Origin: Candidatus Wolframiiraptor sinensis
GTDB lineage: Archaea; Thermoproteota; Nitrososphaeria_A; Caldarchaeales; Wolframiiraptoraceae
Length of the DNA: 64,000 bases
Direction: 5' to 3'
Assembly (NCBI GenBank): GCA_023268255.1
Contig: JALNJX010000001.1
Coordinates: 62,001-126,000, forward strand
Both the position numbers and the translations under genes were made by a program. This document shows, in pieces, positions 46,005-53,774 of this stretch. A model generated the notes under the pieces. It saw only the letters and a list, made by a program, of their open reading frames with translations. It was not told the origin of the DNA and searched no databases. How positions within the stretch are numbered: position 1 is the first letter of the stretch; the number at the start of each line of letters is the position of its first letter.

Positions 46005-46818
46005 GATCTTGGAGAAGCTCGCAGATCTGAGGCTCGCGATAGTTGGAGCTGGCGGGATGGCGAGAGTCCTAGCTAGGATATTCAGGGGTAGGATCTCGGA
46101 GATCGCGATAATATCTAGGAGCCCCGAGAAGGCTAGAAGGCTTTCGAGGATGCTGGGGGTAAGCTACTCGACAATGGAGTCCATCGGAGAATATGATGCC
46201 GTTATCTTGACCACGCCATCCCAATATCTTGCCGAGGCTGTTGAGAGGATCGCACCGCACCTCAGGGAGGGCGCGCTGCTCATGGACATATCATCCGTCA
46301 AGCTCGGGGTAGTCGAGAAGGTTCTGAGCCTCATTCCGAGCGGCGTGGATTATCTGAGCATTCACCCGCTCTTCGGGCCGGCGGCCAGGAAGCTCGCGGG
46401 CAACCGTGTGATACTTATACCCGTGAGAGGCTCATCCCGCATCGAGACCATTAAGATGATATTCGAGGATGCCGGACTGAGGGTCGTATTCTCGACGCCG
46501 GAGAAGCACGATGAGATCATGGCATACGTGCAGGTCGCCCATCACCTCTCATATCTCGCTCTAGCCCTCACGCTTTACGGCGCCGGGCCCGATATCTTGG
46601 AAGACTATGCGACTAGGTCTCTTAGAAAAACCATGAGCATGCTAAAGATGCTCCATGGAAACCTGAGAGTGATAAGGGAGATAGCGGAGTCGAATCGCTA
46701 TGCCGGGAGGGCTGCCGAGGCGCTGAAAACATCGATAGACGAGCTCGCTCGAGGTGGAGACGATGTTTGGCGCAGGGTCGAGGAGGCGCTGAGAATCCTG
46801 CCAGCGAAGGCGACTTAA
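45988..46818 (+). CDS. tyrA: Prephenate dehydrogenase
   Basis: The roughly 276-residue NAD(P)-dependent enzyme opens with a Rossmann fold (LAIVGAGGMARVLARIF) and has VILTTPSQYL, MDISSVKLGVVEKV, YLSIHPLFGPAARKL with the catalytic histidine region, and HHLSYLALALTL. It makes 4-hydroxyphenylpyruvate for tyrosine. ATG 45988 overlaps pheA by 17 nt; TTG 45979 and TTG 46009 are also possible. It meets aroC tail to tail with a 4-bp overlap. Confidence 0.92.
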   Translation: MRSSGEILEKLADLRLAIVGAGGMARVLARIFRGRISEIAIISRSPEKARRLSRMLGVSYSTMESIGEYDAVILTTPSQYLAEAVERIAPHLREGALLMDISSVKLGVVEKVLSLIPSGVDYLSIHPLFGPAARKLAGNRVILIPVRGSSRIETIKMIFEDAGLRVVFSTPEKHDEIMAYVQVAHHLSYLALALTLYGAGPDILEDYATRSLRKTMSMLKMLHGNLRVIREIAESNRYAGRAAEALKTSIDELARGGDDVWRRVEEALRILPAKAT

Positions 46819-47924
46819 TTTCTCTGCCTCGTAAGGACGGGTGGAATTAATCCTGCTCGCATCGCGTGATCCGCCAATACTATCGCCATCATGGCCTCCA
46901 CCACCACGACGGCTCTGGGAACTATGCATGGATCATGCCTACCCCGAATCCTCAGCCTCGCCTCCTTGAGATCCCTGAGATCAACGGTCTTCTGCTCGAG
47001 CGCTATCGAGCTCGGCGGCTTGAAGGCGACCCTGATAACTATGGGCATCCCGGTCGAGATCCCGCCGATAACGCCGCCAGCATCATTCTTCTCCGAGATT
47101 ATTCTCCCATCCCTGATGATCAGCGGATCGTTGTGCTGTGAGCCGGTCATCCTAGCGGCCGCGAAGCCCGCCCCGAACTCAACCCCCCTGGCGCCGGGAA
47201 TAGCCATCATCGCCTTCGCTAAGTCGGCGTCAAGCGCGTCGAATACGGGCTCCCCGAGGCCTATCGGGACATTCACCGCGATGCACTCCACCACTCCGCC
47301 AACGCTATCTCCCCTCTCCCTAGCTTCCATTATCCTCTCCCTCATCCTCTCAGCGGCCTCCGGAGTCGGAGCCCTGACATCATTCCCGTACCTGTTTCTC
47401 TCAGCATCATCTAGAGTAAAGTCTTCAGCTCTCACGCCGCCGATCTCGAGCGAGTAGCCGATGATCTTGATCCCGAGCGCTTCTCGCAGAAGCTTCTTCG
47501 CGACCGCTCCCGCCATGACGAATCCCGCCGTTATTCTTCCGGAAAACCTCCCGCCGCCGCGATAATCGTTGAACCCCCCATACTTGACGTGGGCGTAGTA
47601 ATCGGCGTGGCCCGGTCTCGGCATATACCTGATCTCAGCGTAATCCTCGCTCCTCACATCCTTATTCCAGGCGAGCATGCATATCGGTGCGCCGGTCGTA
47701 TATCCCTCGAAGACGCCCGAGAGTATCTCGACCACATCCTCCTCCCTCCTCTCAGTCGAGATGATCGCGTTCGAGGGCCTACGGAGATCGAGCTCGCGCT
47801 GAATATCCTCTTCCCGGAGGCTTAGCCCGGCGGGGCAGCCATCCACCACGGCTCCGACGCATCTTCCATGGCTCTCGCCGAAGCTCAAGACCATGAATCT
47901 CTCGCCGATGATATTGCCCCTCAG
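46815..47924 (-). CDS. aroC: Chorismate synthase, apparent CTG start
   Basis: The roughly 369-residue enzyme eliminates phosphate from EPSP to give chorismate using reduced FMN. VLSFGESHGRCVGAVVDGCP is the N-terminal signature, and RPGHADYYAHVKYGGFNDYR and RMTGSQHNDPL are further conserved blocks. Family alignment requires a start near LRGNIIGERF. No ATG, GTG or TTG is in frame there, but CTG 47924-47922 overlaps the aroA stop as CTGA and lies 6 nt after a perfect GGAGGTGAT. It is the last gene of the shikimate operon. Confidence 0.92.
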   Translation of the reverse strand: MRGNIIGERFMVLSFGESHGRCVGAVVDGCPAGLSLREEDIQRELDLRRPSNAIISTERREEDVVEILSGVFEGYTTGAPICMLAWNKDVRSEDYAEIRYMPRPGHADYYAHVKYGGFNDYRGGGRFSGRITAGFVMAGAVAKKLLREALGIKIIGYSLEIGGVRAEDFTLDDAERNRYGNDVRAPTPEAAERMRERIMEARERGDSVGGVVECIAVNVPIGLGEPVFDALDADLAKAMMAIPGARGVEFGAGFAAARMTGSQHNDPLIIRDGRIISEKNDAGGVIGGISTGMPIVIRVAFKPPSSIALEQKTVDLRDLKEARLRIRGRHDPCIVPRAVVVVEAMMAIVLADHAMRAGLIPPVLTRQRN

Positions 47925-49213
47925 CCTTTCATCACCTCCGCATTCAGCCCTAGGCTCCTCGCGTGCTCGAGGAACTGCGGGTAAGATACCTCGGCGACCT
48001 CCGGGTCCATTATTGCGCATCCTTTTTCCGTGGAGGCAGCGAGCATCGCCAGCGCCATGAATATCCTGTGATCGCCGTGGGGGTCGAGAATGCATCCGCC
48101 CTCAATCCTGCTCCTACCGCGGATTCTCAGGCCATCTGGAAGCGGCTCCACATCGACGCCGAGCTTGGCGAGCTCGCGGGCCATAACAGTGATCCTATCG
48201 CTCTCCTTGAACCTTGCATGCGCCACGCCCTTCAAAACCACCTCCTCGGAGCACTTGGCGCCCATGCAGGCCATTACCGGGAGGAGATCCGGCGAGTCCC
48301 TCAAATCGAATTCTCCGCCGCATATTCCTCCGCCATCAACTCTGACCGCGTCCTCCGAGATCTCGACGCGGCATCCAAGCTCTCTCAGGAAGGCGATTAT
48401 CGCGGCATCAGCCTGAGGCAAATCCAGGCTCAGATTCCTCACGATTATGCTTCCGCCGGTCAAGCATGCTCCGGCCATGAGGAAGGCTGCTGAGCCGAAG
48501 TCTCCCGGAACCTTGAACTCGCATGGCCTGCCGCGCTGCCCCCCCTCGACCTCGAAAAGGCGATAATCCTCCCGCTCAACCCTAAACCCGAACCTCGCGA
48601 GAACCTCTAGGCTCGCGTCAATATATGGCCTCGACACGGGCTCGCCCTCAACCATTATCCTCGCGCCCCTCCTAGATCTCGTAGATGCGTAGATTAAGGC
48701 TGAGATGAACTGGGATGAGACCTCGCCCATTATCCTCGCCTCGCCTCCCTCCATCCCGCCGCCCCTAACTATAATCGGAGCCGTTCCATCGAGCTTGCTC
48801 GACCAGCACTCGACGCCGAGCATCCTAAGCGCCCTCAAAAGAGGCTCCATAGGCCTCCTTCTAATCGAGTCGTCTCCCGTCAGTATCGTGTAGCCCGCGG
48901 GAGCATGGGCCGAGATCGCCGTGAAAAGCCGGAGAGTCGTCCCGGAGTTCTCGACATCGATGACGTTATCCGGGGTCCTGAATGCTCCGCCCTTGACCGA
49001 GACCTGGCCTTCACGTTCCTCGATCTCCGCGCCTAGGAGAATGCAGGCCCTCTTAGTCGCGTTCGTGTCGCGGGACTCGAGGGGGTTGATTATCCTGCTC
49101 GCGCCATCTGAGAGGAGGGCGGCCGCGTAGGCCCTATGAGTATATGGCTTGCTCGGAGGGGCCTCGACCTCGCCTCTAAGCATCGATGGCCTCACAAGAA
49201 TAATTCTGCTCAT
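47921..49213 (-). CDS. aroA: 3-Phosphoshikimate 1-carboxyvinyltransferase (EPSP synthase)
   Basis: The 430-residue enzyme joins PEP to shikimate 3-phosphate. EAPPSKPYTHRAYAAALLSDG contains the substrate lysine and arginine, VENSGTTLRLFTAI is the NSGT motif, and HARFKESDRI and DPHGDHRIFMALAMLA are later signatures. It starts with an ATGA overlap with the shikimate kinase gene. Confidence 0.96.
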   Translation of the reverse strand: MSRIILVRPSMLRGEVEAPPSKPYTHRAYAAALLSDGASRIINPLESRDTNATKRACILLGAEIEEREGQVSVKGGAFRTPDNVIDVENSGTTLRLFTAISAHAPAGYTILTGDDSIRRRPMEPLLRALRMLGVECWSSKLDGTAPIIVRGGGMEGGEARIMGEVSSQFISALIYASTRSRRGARIMVEGEPVSRPYIDASLEVLARFGFRVEREDYRLFEVEGGQRGRPCEFKVPGDFGSAAFLMAGACLTGGSIIVRNLSLDLPQADAAIIAFLRELGCRVEISEDAVRVDGGGICGGEFDLRDSPDLLPVMACMGAKCSEEVVLKGVAHARFKESDRITVMARELAKLGVDVEPLPDGLRIRGRSRIEGGCILDPHGDHRIFMALAMLAASTEKGCAIMDPEVAEVSYPQFLEHARSLGLNAEVMKG

Positions 49214-50073
49214 TCGAGCGCCTCCCAGCCCGCCTCAGAATTATTAACCCCGCATACAAGAATATCCCCATAATCCCTCAAAGCATTTCGAACGCTCTCG
49301 GCTCTCCCTGGCCTAGTGATCGCGGCGATCGCGGGTCCGGTTCCGGATACCCCGGCAGCGAGGGCTCCAGCTCTAACAGCATCGAGGATCGGCGATGGAT
49401 CAAGATCTAGGGCGGAAGCTATTGCCAGCCCATTCACGATCATCGCGTCCCAGAATTTTTCCTGAAGCGCGAGCTTGGCCGCCTTGAGGCAGACATCCTT
49501 GACAGCGCGGAGTTTCTCAACATCCACGGACCCGGTGTAGATCTTCCTCTCCGGCACAGCGATTAACACCATCACATCCTCCGGGGCCATCTTTCTCAGT
49601 AGAACTTTCTTGGAGGCGTTATCCGTGATATTTATCCCGCCGAAAAAGCATGTGTAAGCATCATCATATGCGCCCGTGATCGTTACGCCGGCCCTGATCG
49701 AGGCCTCGACGGCGAGCCGCACAACTTCATCGCCATCGCAATCCAATCCAAGAAGCCTCGCGACCGCCAGGGCCACGGCATCCGACGCGGCGCTCGAGCT
49801 CTTAAGCCCCCGGCCTATCGGAATATTTGACCTAGTCCTTACCCGGAGGCCGATATCGCTTCTTCCAGCTTTCTGGAGAACTGTTCTCGCGGTCTCTATT
49901 ACCAGCCTTGGATCCTCCCCGCCCGGTATCTCCGCCTCAATTCTCCCGGGCTCATCACTGATCAGCGCCTCGGCCTCGGTCCATAGATCTACTCCGATAG
50001 CACCGCCGATCCATGTTGGGATGGCATTCAGGATGCTCACCGCGCCGTGAACTATGGCTCTAGCGCCCCTCAT
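49210..50073 (-). CDS. Shikimate kinase, archaeal GHMP type
   Basis: The 287-residue GHMP-family kinase is unrelated to bacterial AroK/AroL. PIGRGLKSSSAASDAVALAV is the ATP-binding Pro-x3-Gly-Leu-x-Ser-Ser-Ala loop, and AAGVSGTGPAIAAI the third GHMP motif. Its position between aroE and aroA identifies the substrate as shikimate rather than homoserine or mevalonate. ATG 50073 overlaps the aroE end by 14 nt. Confidence 0.93.
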   Translation of the reverse strand: MRGARAIVHGAVSILNAIPTWIGGAIGVDLWTEAEALISDEPGRIEAEIPGGEDPRLVIETARTVLQKAGRSDIGLRVRTRSNIPIGRGLKSSSAASDAVALAVARLLGLDCDGDEVVRLAVEASIRAGVTITGAYDDAYTCFFGGINITDNASKKVLLRKMAPEDVMVLIAVPERKIYTGSVDVEKLRAVKDVCLKAAKLALQEKFWDAMIVNGLAIASALDLDPSPILDAVRAGALAAGVSGTGPAIAAITRPGRAESVRNALRDYGDILVCGVNNSEAGWEALE

Positions 50074-50923
50074 CCTCCACGTATCCCTCCAGCGCCTCGA
50101 TAGCCGCCCTCCTCATCACCTCGATCGGCGGATCTACTCCGGTCCATAGCCTGAACGCCTCAGCCCCCTGATAAACTAGGACATCAACCCCGGATACGAT
50201 AATCGCTCCAGCTCTCTCCGCCTCTTCGAGAAGCCTAGTCTTAGGGGGATTATACACGAGGTCCAAGACTATCGTGCCCCTGCGCATCTCCTCCGATGTA
50301 AGCGGCGTGGCGCCCGTATCTGGATGCATGCCAATTGACGTCGCGTTTATTATGATGCCGCATTCAACTGCCTTACACCTACCCTCCTCGAGACTTATAG
50401 CATCCGCCGATACCCCGAGCGGGCGAGCCCAATCCGCCAAGGCCATGCCCCTCTCGAGAGTCCTATTCGCTATCAGGATTCTCCTGAAACCCAGGTCCAT
50501 GAGCGCGGCAACCGCGGCTCTAGCCGCACCTCCGGCGCCGATCACGAGAGCAGGCTTATTGATGGGGAGTTCCCGGCCCCCCAACGCCCGCCTAATACCA
50601 TAAACGTCCGTGTTGTAACCCCTTAGAAGGCCGCGATCATTAACGACGGTATTGACGGCGCCCGCCCTCTCAGCCGAATGATCAAGCTCATCGAGCAGTT
50701 TCATGACAGCAACCTTGTGGGGTATCGTAACATTGAAGCCCGCGGCGCCGAGAGCCCTAAGCCCCGAAACAGCTTCATCAAGCTTCTCCGGAGGGACATC
50801 GAACGCGACGTAGACGTAGTTTAGGCCCAGGGCTCTGAAAGCGGCATTATGCATCTGCGGCGAGACAGAGTGTCCGATCGGGTGGCCTATGAGGCAGCAG
50901 AGCCTAGTCAAGGCGTTGATCAA
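50060..50923 (-). CDS. aroE: Shikimate dehydrogenase
   Basis: The roughly 287-residue NADP enzyme reduces 3-dehydroshikimate. LIGHPIGHSVSPQMHNAAF is the shikimate-binding start, FNVTIPHKVAVMKLLD has the catalytic Lys, VIGAGGAARAAVAAL the NADP fold and IINATSIGMHPD the later signature. TTG 50923 is the start: it overlaps the aroD stop (TTGA) and follows GGTGAT by 6 nt. The open frame reaches further up, to 51004, but without family similarity. Confidence 0.94.
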   Translation of the reverse strand: MINALTRLCCLIGHPIGHSVSPQMHNAAFRALGLNYVYVAFDVPPEKLDEAVSGLRALGAAGFNVTIPHKVAVMKLLDELDHSAERAGAVNTVVNDRGLLRGYNTDVYGIRRALGGRELPINKPALVIGAGGAARAAVAALMDLGFRRILIANRTLERGMALADWARPLGVSADAISLEEGRCKAVECGIIINATSIGMHPDTGATPLTSEEMRRGTIVLDLVYNPPKTRLLEEAERAGAIIVSGVDVLVYQGAEAFRLWTGVDPPIEVMRRAAIEALEGYVEDEGR

Positions 50924-51615
50924 CGCGGCATCACCAGATCTAAGATCCGCTTGAAGTGCGTAATGTTCAGCTGGCCCGGAGCAACCTCCTCCCCGGGAAG
51001 GCACGCGTAGGCTATCGGCGATCCCAGCATCGGCGCGAGTATTCTCGTAACCGCGCCAGCCTCACCCATGGCAAACGCTATTAGCCTTTCGGCGGGCAGA
51101 TCTCCTCTCCGATAAAGCCCGAGTATCCTGAGATTATCATCTATGCTTCGCGACGTTGGCACGATCTTCACCAGATCGCCGTATCTCAGGGATTCGAGAG
51201 CTCTCGAGGTGAGCTCATCCTCGCTTGGAGTTCCGGAGAAATCGTGAGATGATATTATCAGCTTTGAGCGCCTCCTGAGCTCGGCGGAGACTTCCACGAT
51301 GCTCCCGGTTCTGAGCTCGAGATCCACGTATGCGGGCCTCGACTCGGATAACCTTCTCAGGATCTCGATCCTGCGCTGCTCGCCTCCTCCATATCTGCCC
51401 CCCTCCCAACTGGGCCTAAGAGTTATAACGATCCTGTCGGCGAAGCTCGAGATGAGATCCTCTAGGCGGCTCGCATTAAGCTCGCGCAGGAAGTCGAGCC
51501 TAAGCTCGACCAAATCTCCCCCTAGGCTAAGCGCCCGCTCAATCTTTTCCTCGAGCTCAGCCTCATCCCTACCCATTACGCTGACGCATATCAGCGGCTT
51601 CAATGACCCCGTCAC
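50920..51615 (-). CDS. aroD: 3-Dehydroquinate dehydratase type I
   Basis: The 231-residue barrel makes a Schiff base with dehydroquinate. GDLVELRLDFL is the N-terminal signature, ISSHDFSGTP contains the catalytic His, and DLVKIVPTSRS holds the Schiff-base lysine. It starts at GTG 51615, overlapping the upstream stop as GTGA. Confidence 0.94.
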   Translation of the reverse strand: MTGSLKPLICVSVMGRDEAELEEKIERALSLGGDLVELRLDFLRELNASRLEDLISSFADRIVITLRPSWEGGRYGGGEQRRIEILRRLSESRPAYVDLELRTGSIVEVSAELRRRSKLIISSHDFSGTPSEDELTSRALESLRYGDLVKIVPTSRSIDDNLRILGLYRRGDLPAERLIAFAMGEAGAVTRILAPMLGSPIAYACLPGEEVAPGQLNITHFKRILDLVMPR

Positions 51616-52646
51616 CTCTCGATTATGAACTCGTCCACGGCTCTCCCAAAGTGCCTTGCCCTAGCCCTGGGCACGTGCGCGAGGATCCTATCACCCGGCT
51701 TGATCTCGGTCACCGAGATCGGCGCCTCATCGGGAGAGAGAAGAGCTATGGTCTCCGCGTTCTGGACTATCACGGAGCCCTCGATATCATTAAGCCTGAT
51801 CCTCACGAGGCGTAATGGCCTCCTCTCTATCTTCACCCTGCCTATCGACGCGATCCTAACGCCCCTCTTCGAGACTACTAGGACCCTGTCGCCGGCCCTC
51901 AGCTCCGAGAGGTATCTCGTGGAGCCGTCGGGCGCGAGAGTGTATGAGTGGATAGCGCCTGCATTAACCCTGAAAGGCCTCGGCGCGGTGAGAGCAGACC
52001 CGAGGCTCTCATTATGGATGAGGGTGAGCAGGCTCGATGTGCTTCCAACAAGCATTCCCTCGCCGACGCTGAGAATCGACGTCGTGTCTATGCAGGCTCT
52101 CTCGCCAAGCCCGATGTCCCTCACCTCGACTACCTCAGCTTCATCGAGCTCGAGCCTGCTGGGAGCCGAGACCTGATCTATGACTAGGTCGACCTCATCC
52201 GGGCTGCTGACCGCGACGAGGAGGCCATCAACGCCCTTCTCCAAGATTCCTGAGAGCGTTTCGACCTCATGGGGCGATGCAGCGGCTATGATCCTCGTTC
52301 CATATGGCGCTAGGTCGGCTATCAGGTTCTCGAGCGCTATTATCTTCAAGTCCTCAGCCCTCACTATGATGCTTCTCACACCCATCCTCGCCGCGGCGAT
52401 CATCCTCTCATAGTCCTCCGGCCCCCTCAGCACCATCTCCGGAATCGTTTTCTCAGAGATGCTCGATGGATCCCTGACGATCCTCCAGTCCGCAGACTCA
52501 GACTCGTGATAAATCTCGATCTTGCCTCGAAGCTTCTCCGGGAGCTTCTCGGGATCGATGTAGAACGCTCTAATGCCCCTCGCGACCGCCCTCTCGAGTA
52601 TCCTCTCATCCGGCTTGATCGGCGCGATGATTATCTCCTTCCTCAT
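51612..52646 (-). CDS. aroB': 3-Dehydroquinate synthase II
   Basis: The 344-residue archaeal enzyme replaces bacterial AroB. It deaminates and cyclises 2-amino-3,7-dideoxy-D-threo-hept-6-ulosonate to dehydroquinate with NAD. ERACIDTTSILSVGEGMLVG, RPFRVNAGAIHSY and TRYLSELRAGDRVLVV are hallmark blocks of the family (MJ1249 type). It overlaps the aldolase gene by 4 nt (ATGA) and aroD by 4 nt. Confidence 0.95.
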   Translation of the reverse strand: MRKEIIIAPIKPDERILERAVARGIRAFYIDPEKLPEKLRGKIEIYHESESADWRIVRDPSSISEKTIPEMVLRGPEDYERMIAAARMGVRSIIVRAEDLKIIALENLIADLAPYGTRIIAAASPHEVETLSGILEKGVDGLLVAVSSPDEVDLVIDQVSAPSRLELDEAEVVEVRDIGLGERACIDTTSILSVGEGMLVGSTSSLLTLIHNESLGSALTAPRPFRVNAGAIHSYTLAPDGSTRYLSELRAGDRVLVVSKRGVRIASIGRVKIERRPLRLVRIRLNDIEGSVIVQNAETIALLSPDEAPISVTEIKPGDRILAHVPRARARHFGRAVDEFIIER

Positions 52647-53437
52647 CGATTCTCCCTCAATATCCTCATCGCTTCCTCGATGCTTCTGCCCTCGATCACG
52701 ACGGCTCTAAGAGCTCTCGCGATCGCATCGGGCTTCTCATGCTGGAAGACGTTTCTCCCAAATGTGACACCAGCCCCGCCGGCCTCCACAACTGCCTTCG
52801 CGAGCTCCAAGACCTTCCGATCATCATCCATCTTCGGCCCTCCCGCGGCGACAACCGGAACCGGACAGCTCTCTGTTATCACCCGTATATCATCTGGGTT
52901 GAAGGATGGCATCGGGACCTTTACTATGTCTGCGCCGAGCTCCGCGCCAACCCTCGCGACATGAGCAATAACCTGCGGGTCATTCGGGTCCTTGATGTTC
53001 TCGCCGCGCGGATACATCATCGCTATCAATGGAACTCCCCACGCATCGCACTCATCAGCTATCGCGCCGAGCTTCCTTAACATATCCTGCTCATCCTTGT
53101 TCCCGATGTTTATGTGGACGGAGACGGCGTCGGCTCCAAGCCTTATGGCCTCCTCGACCGAGGCAACCCAGACCTTCCAGTTCGGCGAAGTGGAGAGGCT
53201 GGTGCTGGCCGAGGCATGCATTATCAGCCCTGTTCTCGGAGGCTTATCCAAGCTCTTGATGATCCCCTTATGAACCAGTATGGCCGTCACGCCAGCGGAC
53301 TCCAGCCTCATTATCGTCTCCCGTATCCTGTCAATGCCCTTCATCGGCCCGGAGCTAACCCCATGATCCATCGGCACGCACAGCATTCTACCGGACTCCA
53401 TCATCCTGCTCAACCTAACCTGCTTACCCCAAACCAT
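52643..53437 (-). CDS. aroA': 2-Amino-3,7-dideoxy-D-threo-hept-6-ulosonate synthase (class I aldolase)
   Basis: The roughly 264-residue FbaB-like aldolase supplies the ADH precursor from aspartate semialdehyde and a deoxy-ketohexose phosphate (MJ0400 pathway). CVPMDHGVSSGPMKGI, VHINIGNKDEQDML, ADIVKVPMPSF with the Schiff-base lysine, and VVAAGGPKMDDD are visible. Fructose-bisphosphate aldolase relatives are similar, but the adjacent DHQ synthase II decides the role. ATG 53437 follows a perfect GGAGGTGAT by 5 nt. It is the first gene of the operon. Confidence 0.93.
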   Translation of the reverse strand: MVWGKQVRLSRMMESGRMLCVPMDHGVSSGPMKGIDRIRETIMRLESAGVTAILVHKGIIKSLDKPPRTGLIMHASASTSLSTSPNWKVWVASVEEAIRLGADAVSVHINIGNKDEQDMLRKLGAIADECDAWGVPLIAMMYPRGENIKDPNDPQVIAHVARVGAELGADIVKVPMPSFNPDDIRVITESCPVPVVAAGGPKMDDDRKVLELAKAVVEAGGAGVTFGRNVFQHEKPDAIARALRAVVIEGRSIEEAMRILRENR

Positions 53438-53606
53438 GCCCATCACCTCCCAAACCATACACTATGGACGCGTCAAGCCCAGGCCAATACTTCGGGAAAT
53501 CTAGAGAATGGACCCCCAACATGCAAAACACCCTCCAAAGAAGAGAAATCTTGCGCGGGGCCCTGGCTCATGCCAGGGCAAAATAGCAAAAGCCAAAATA
53601 CCAGTA

Positions 53607-53675
53607 GCTCCAGAGGCCGCCGAAGCCGCTTAAGCGAGCACGTCCACCGCCGTTCATCACGATCGCCTCTGGAGC
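53607..53675. repeat. Long-armed inverted repeat in the aro/surface-gene intergenic region
   Basis: GCTCCAGAGGC (53607-53617) is matched exactly by GCCTCTGGAGC (53665-53675), an 11-bp stem around a 47-nt loop that itself holds a short palindrome (CGCTTAAGCG). The 337-nt gap between the divergent aro operon and the surface-protein gene also has a smaller hairpin, GCCCTGGC-TCAT-GCCAGGGC, near 53562-53581. On the minus strand the large loop contains GTGATGA, like a box C, but no CTGA box D was found. It may be an unrecognised small RNA or a regulatory structure. Confidence 0.45.
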
Positions 53676-53700
53676 GCTTGGATAATCGTCTCGCGGACTG

Positions 53701-53708
53701 TATATAAG
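53701..53708 (+). promoter_or_regulatory. TATA box for the surface-protein gene
   Basis: TATATAAG is about 70 nt upstream of ATG 53775, giving a leader of roughly 45 nt. It lies 25 nt past the end of the large inverted repeat. Confidence 0.5.
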
Positions 53709-53774
53709 ATTTGCTCTAAATGCTCCCGGGCATGCTAAGCTTATTTTTCGGCTTCCACCTAATGTTGAAAGGCT

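Noticed and set aside
49210-50073. Homoserine or mevalonate kinase
   Set aside because: It is a GHMP kinase, but its place between aroE and aroA with overlapping ends identifies archaeal shikimate kinase.
53607-53675. C/D box guide RNA on the minus strand
   Set aside because: A GTGATGA box C-like element is present, but no CTGA box D precedes the closing arm.
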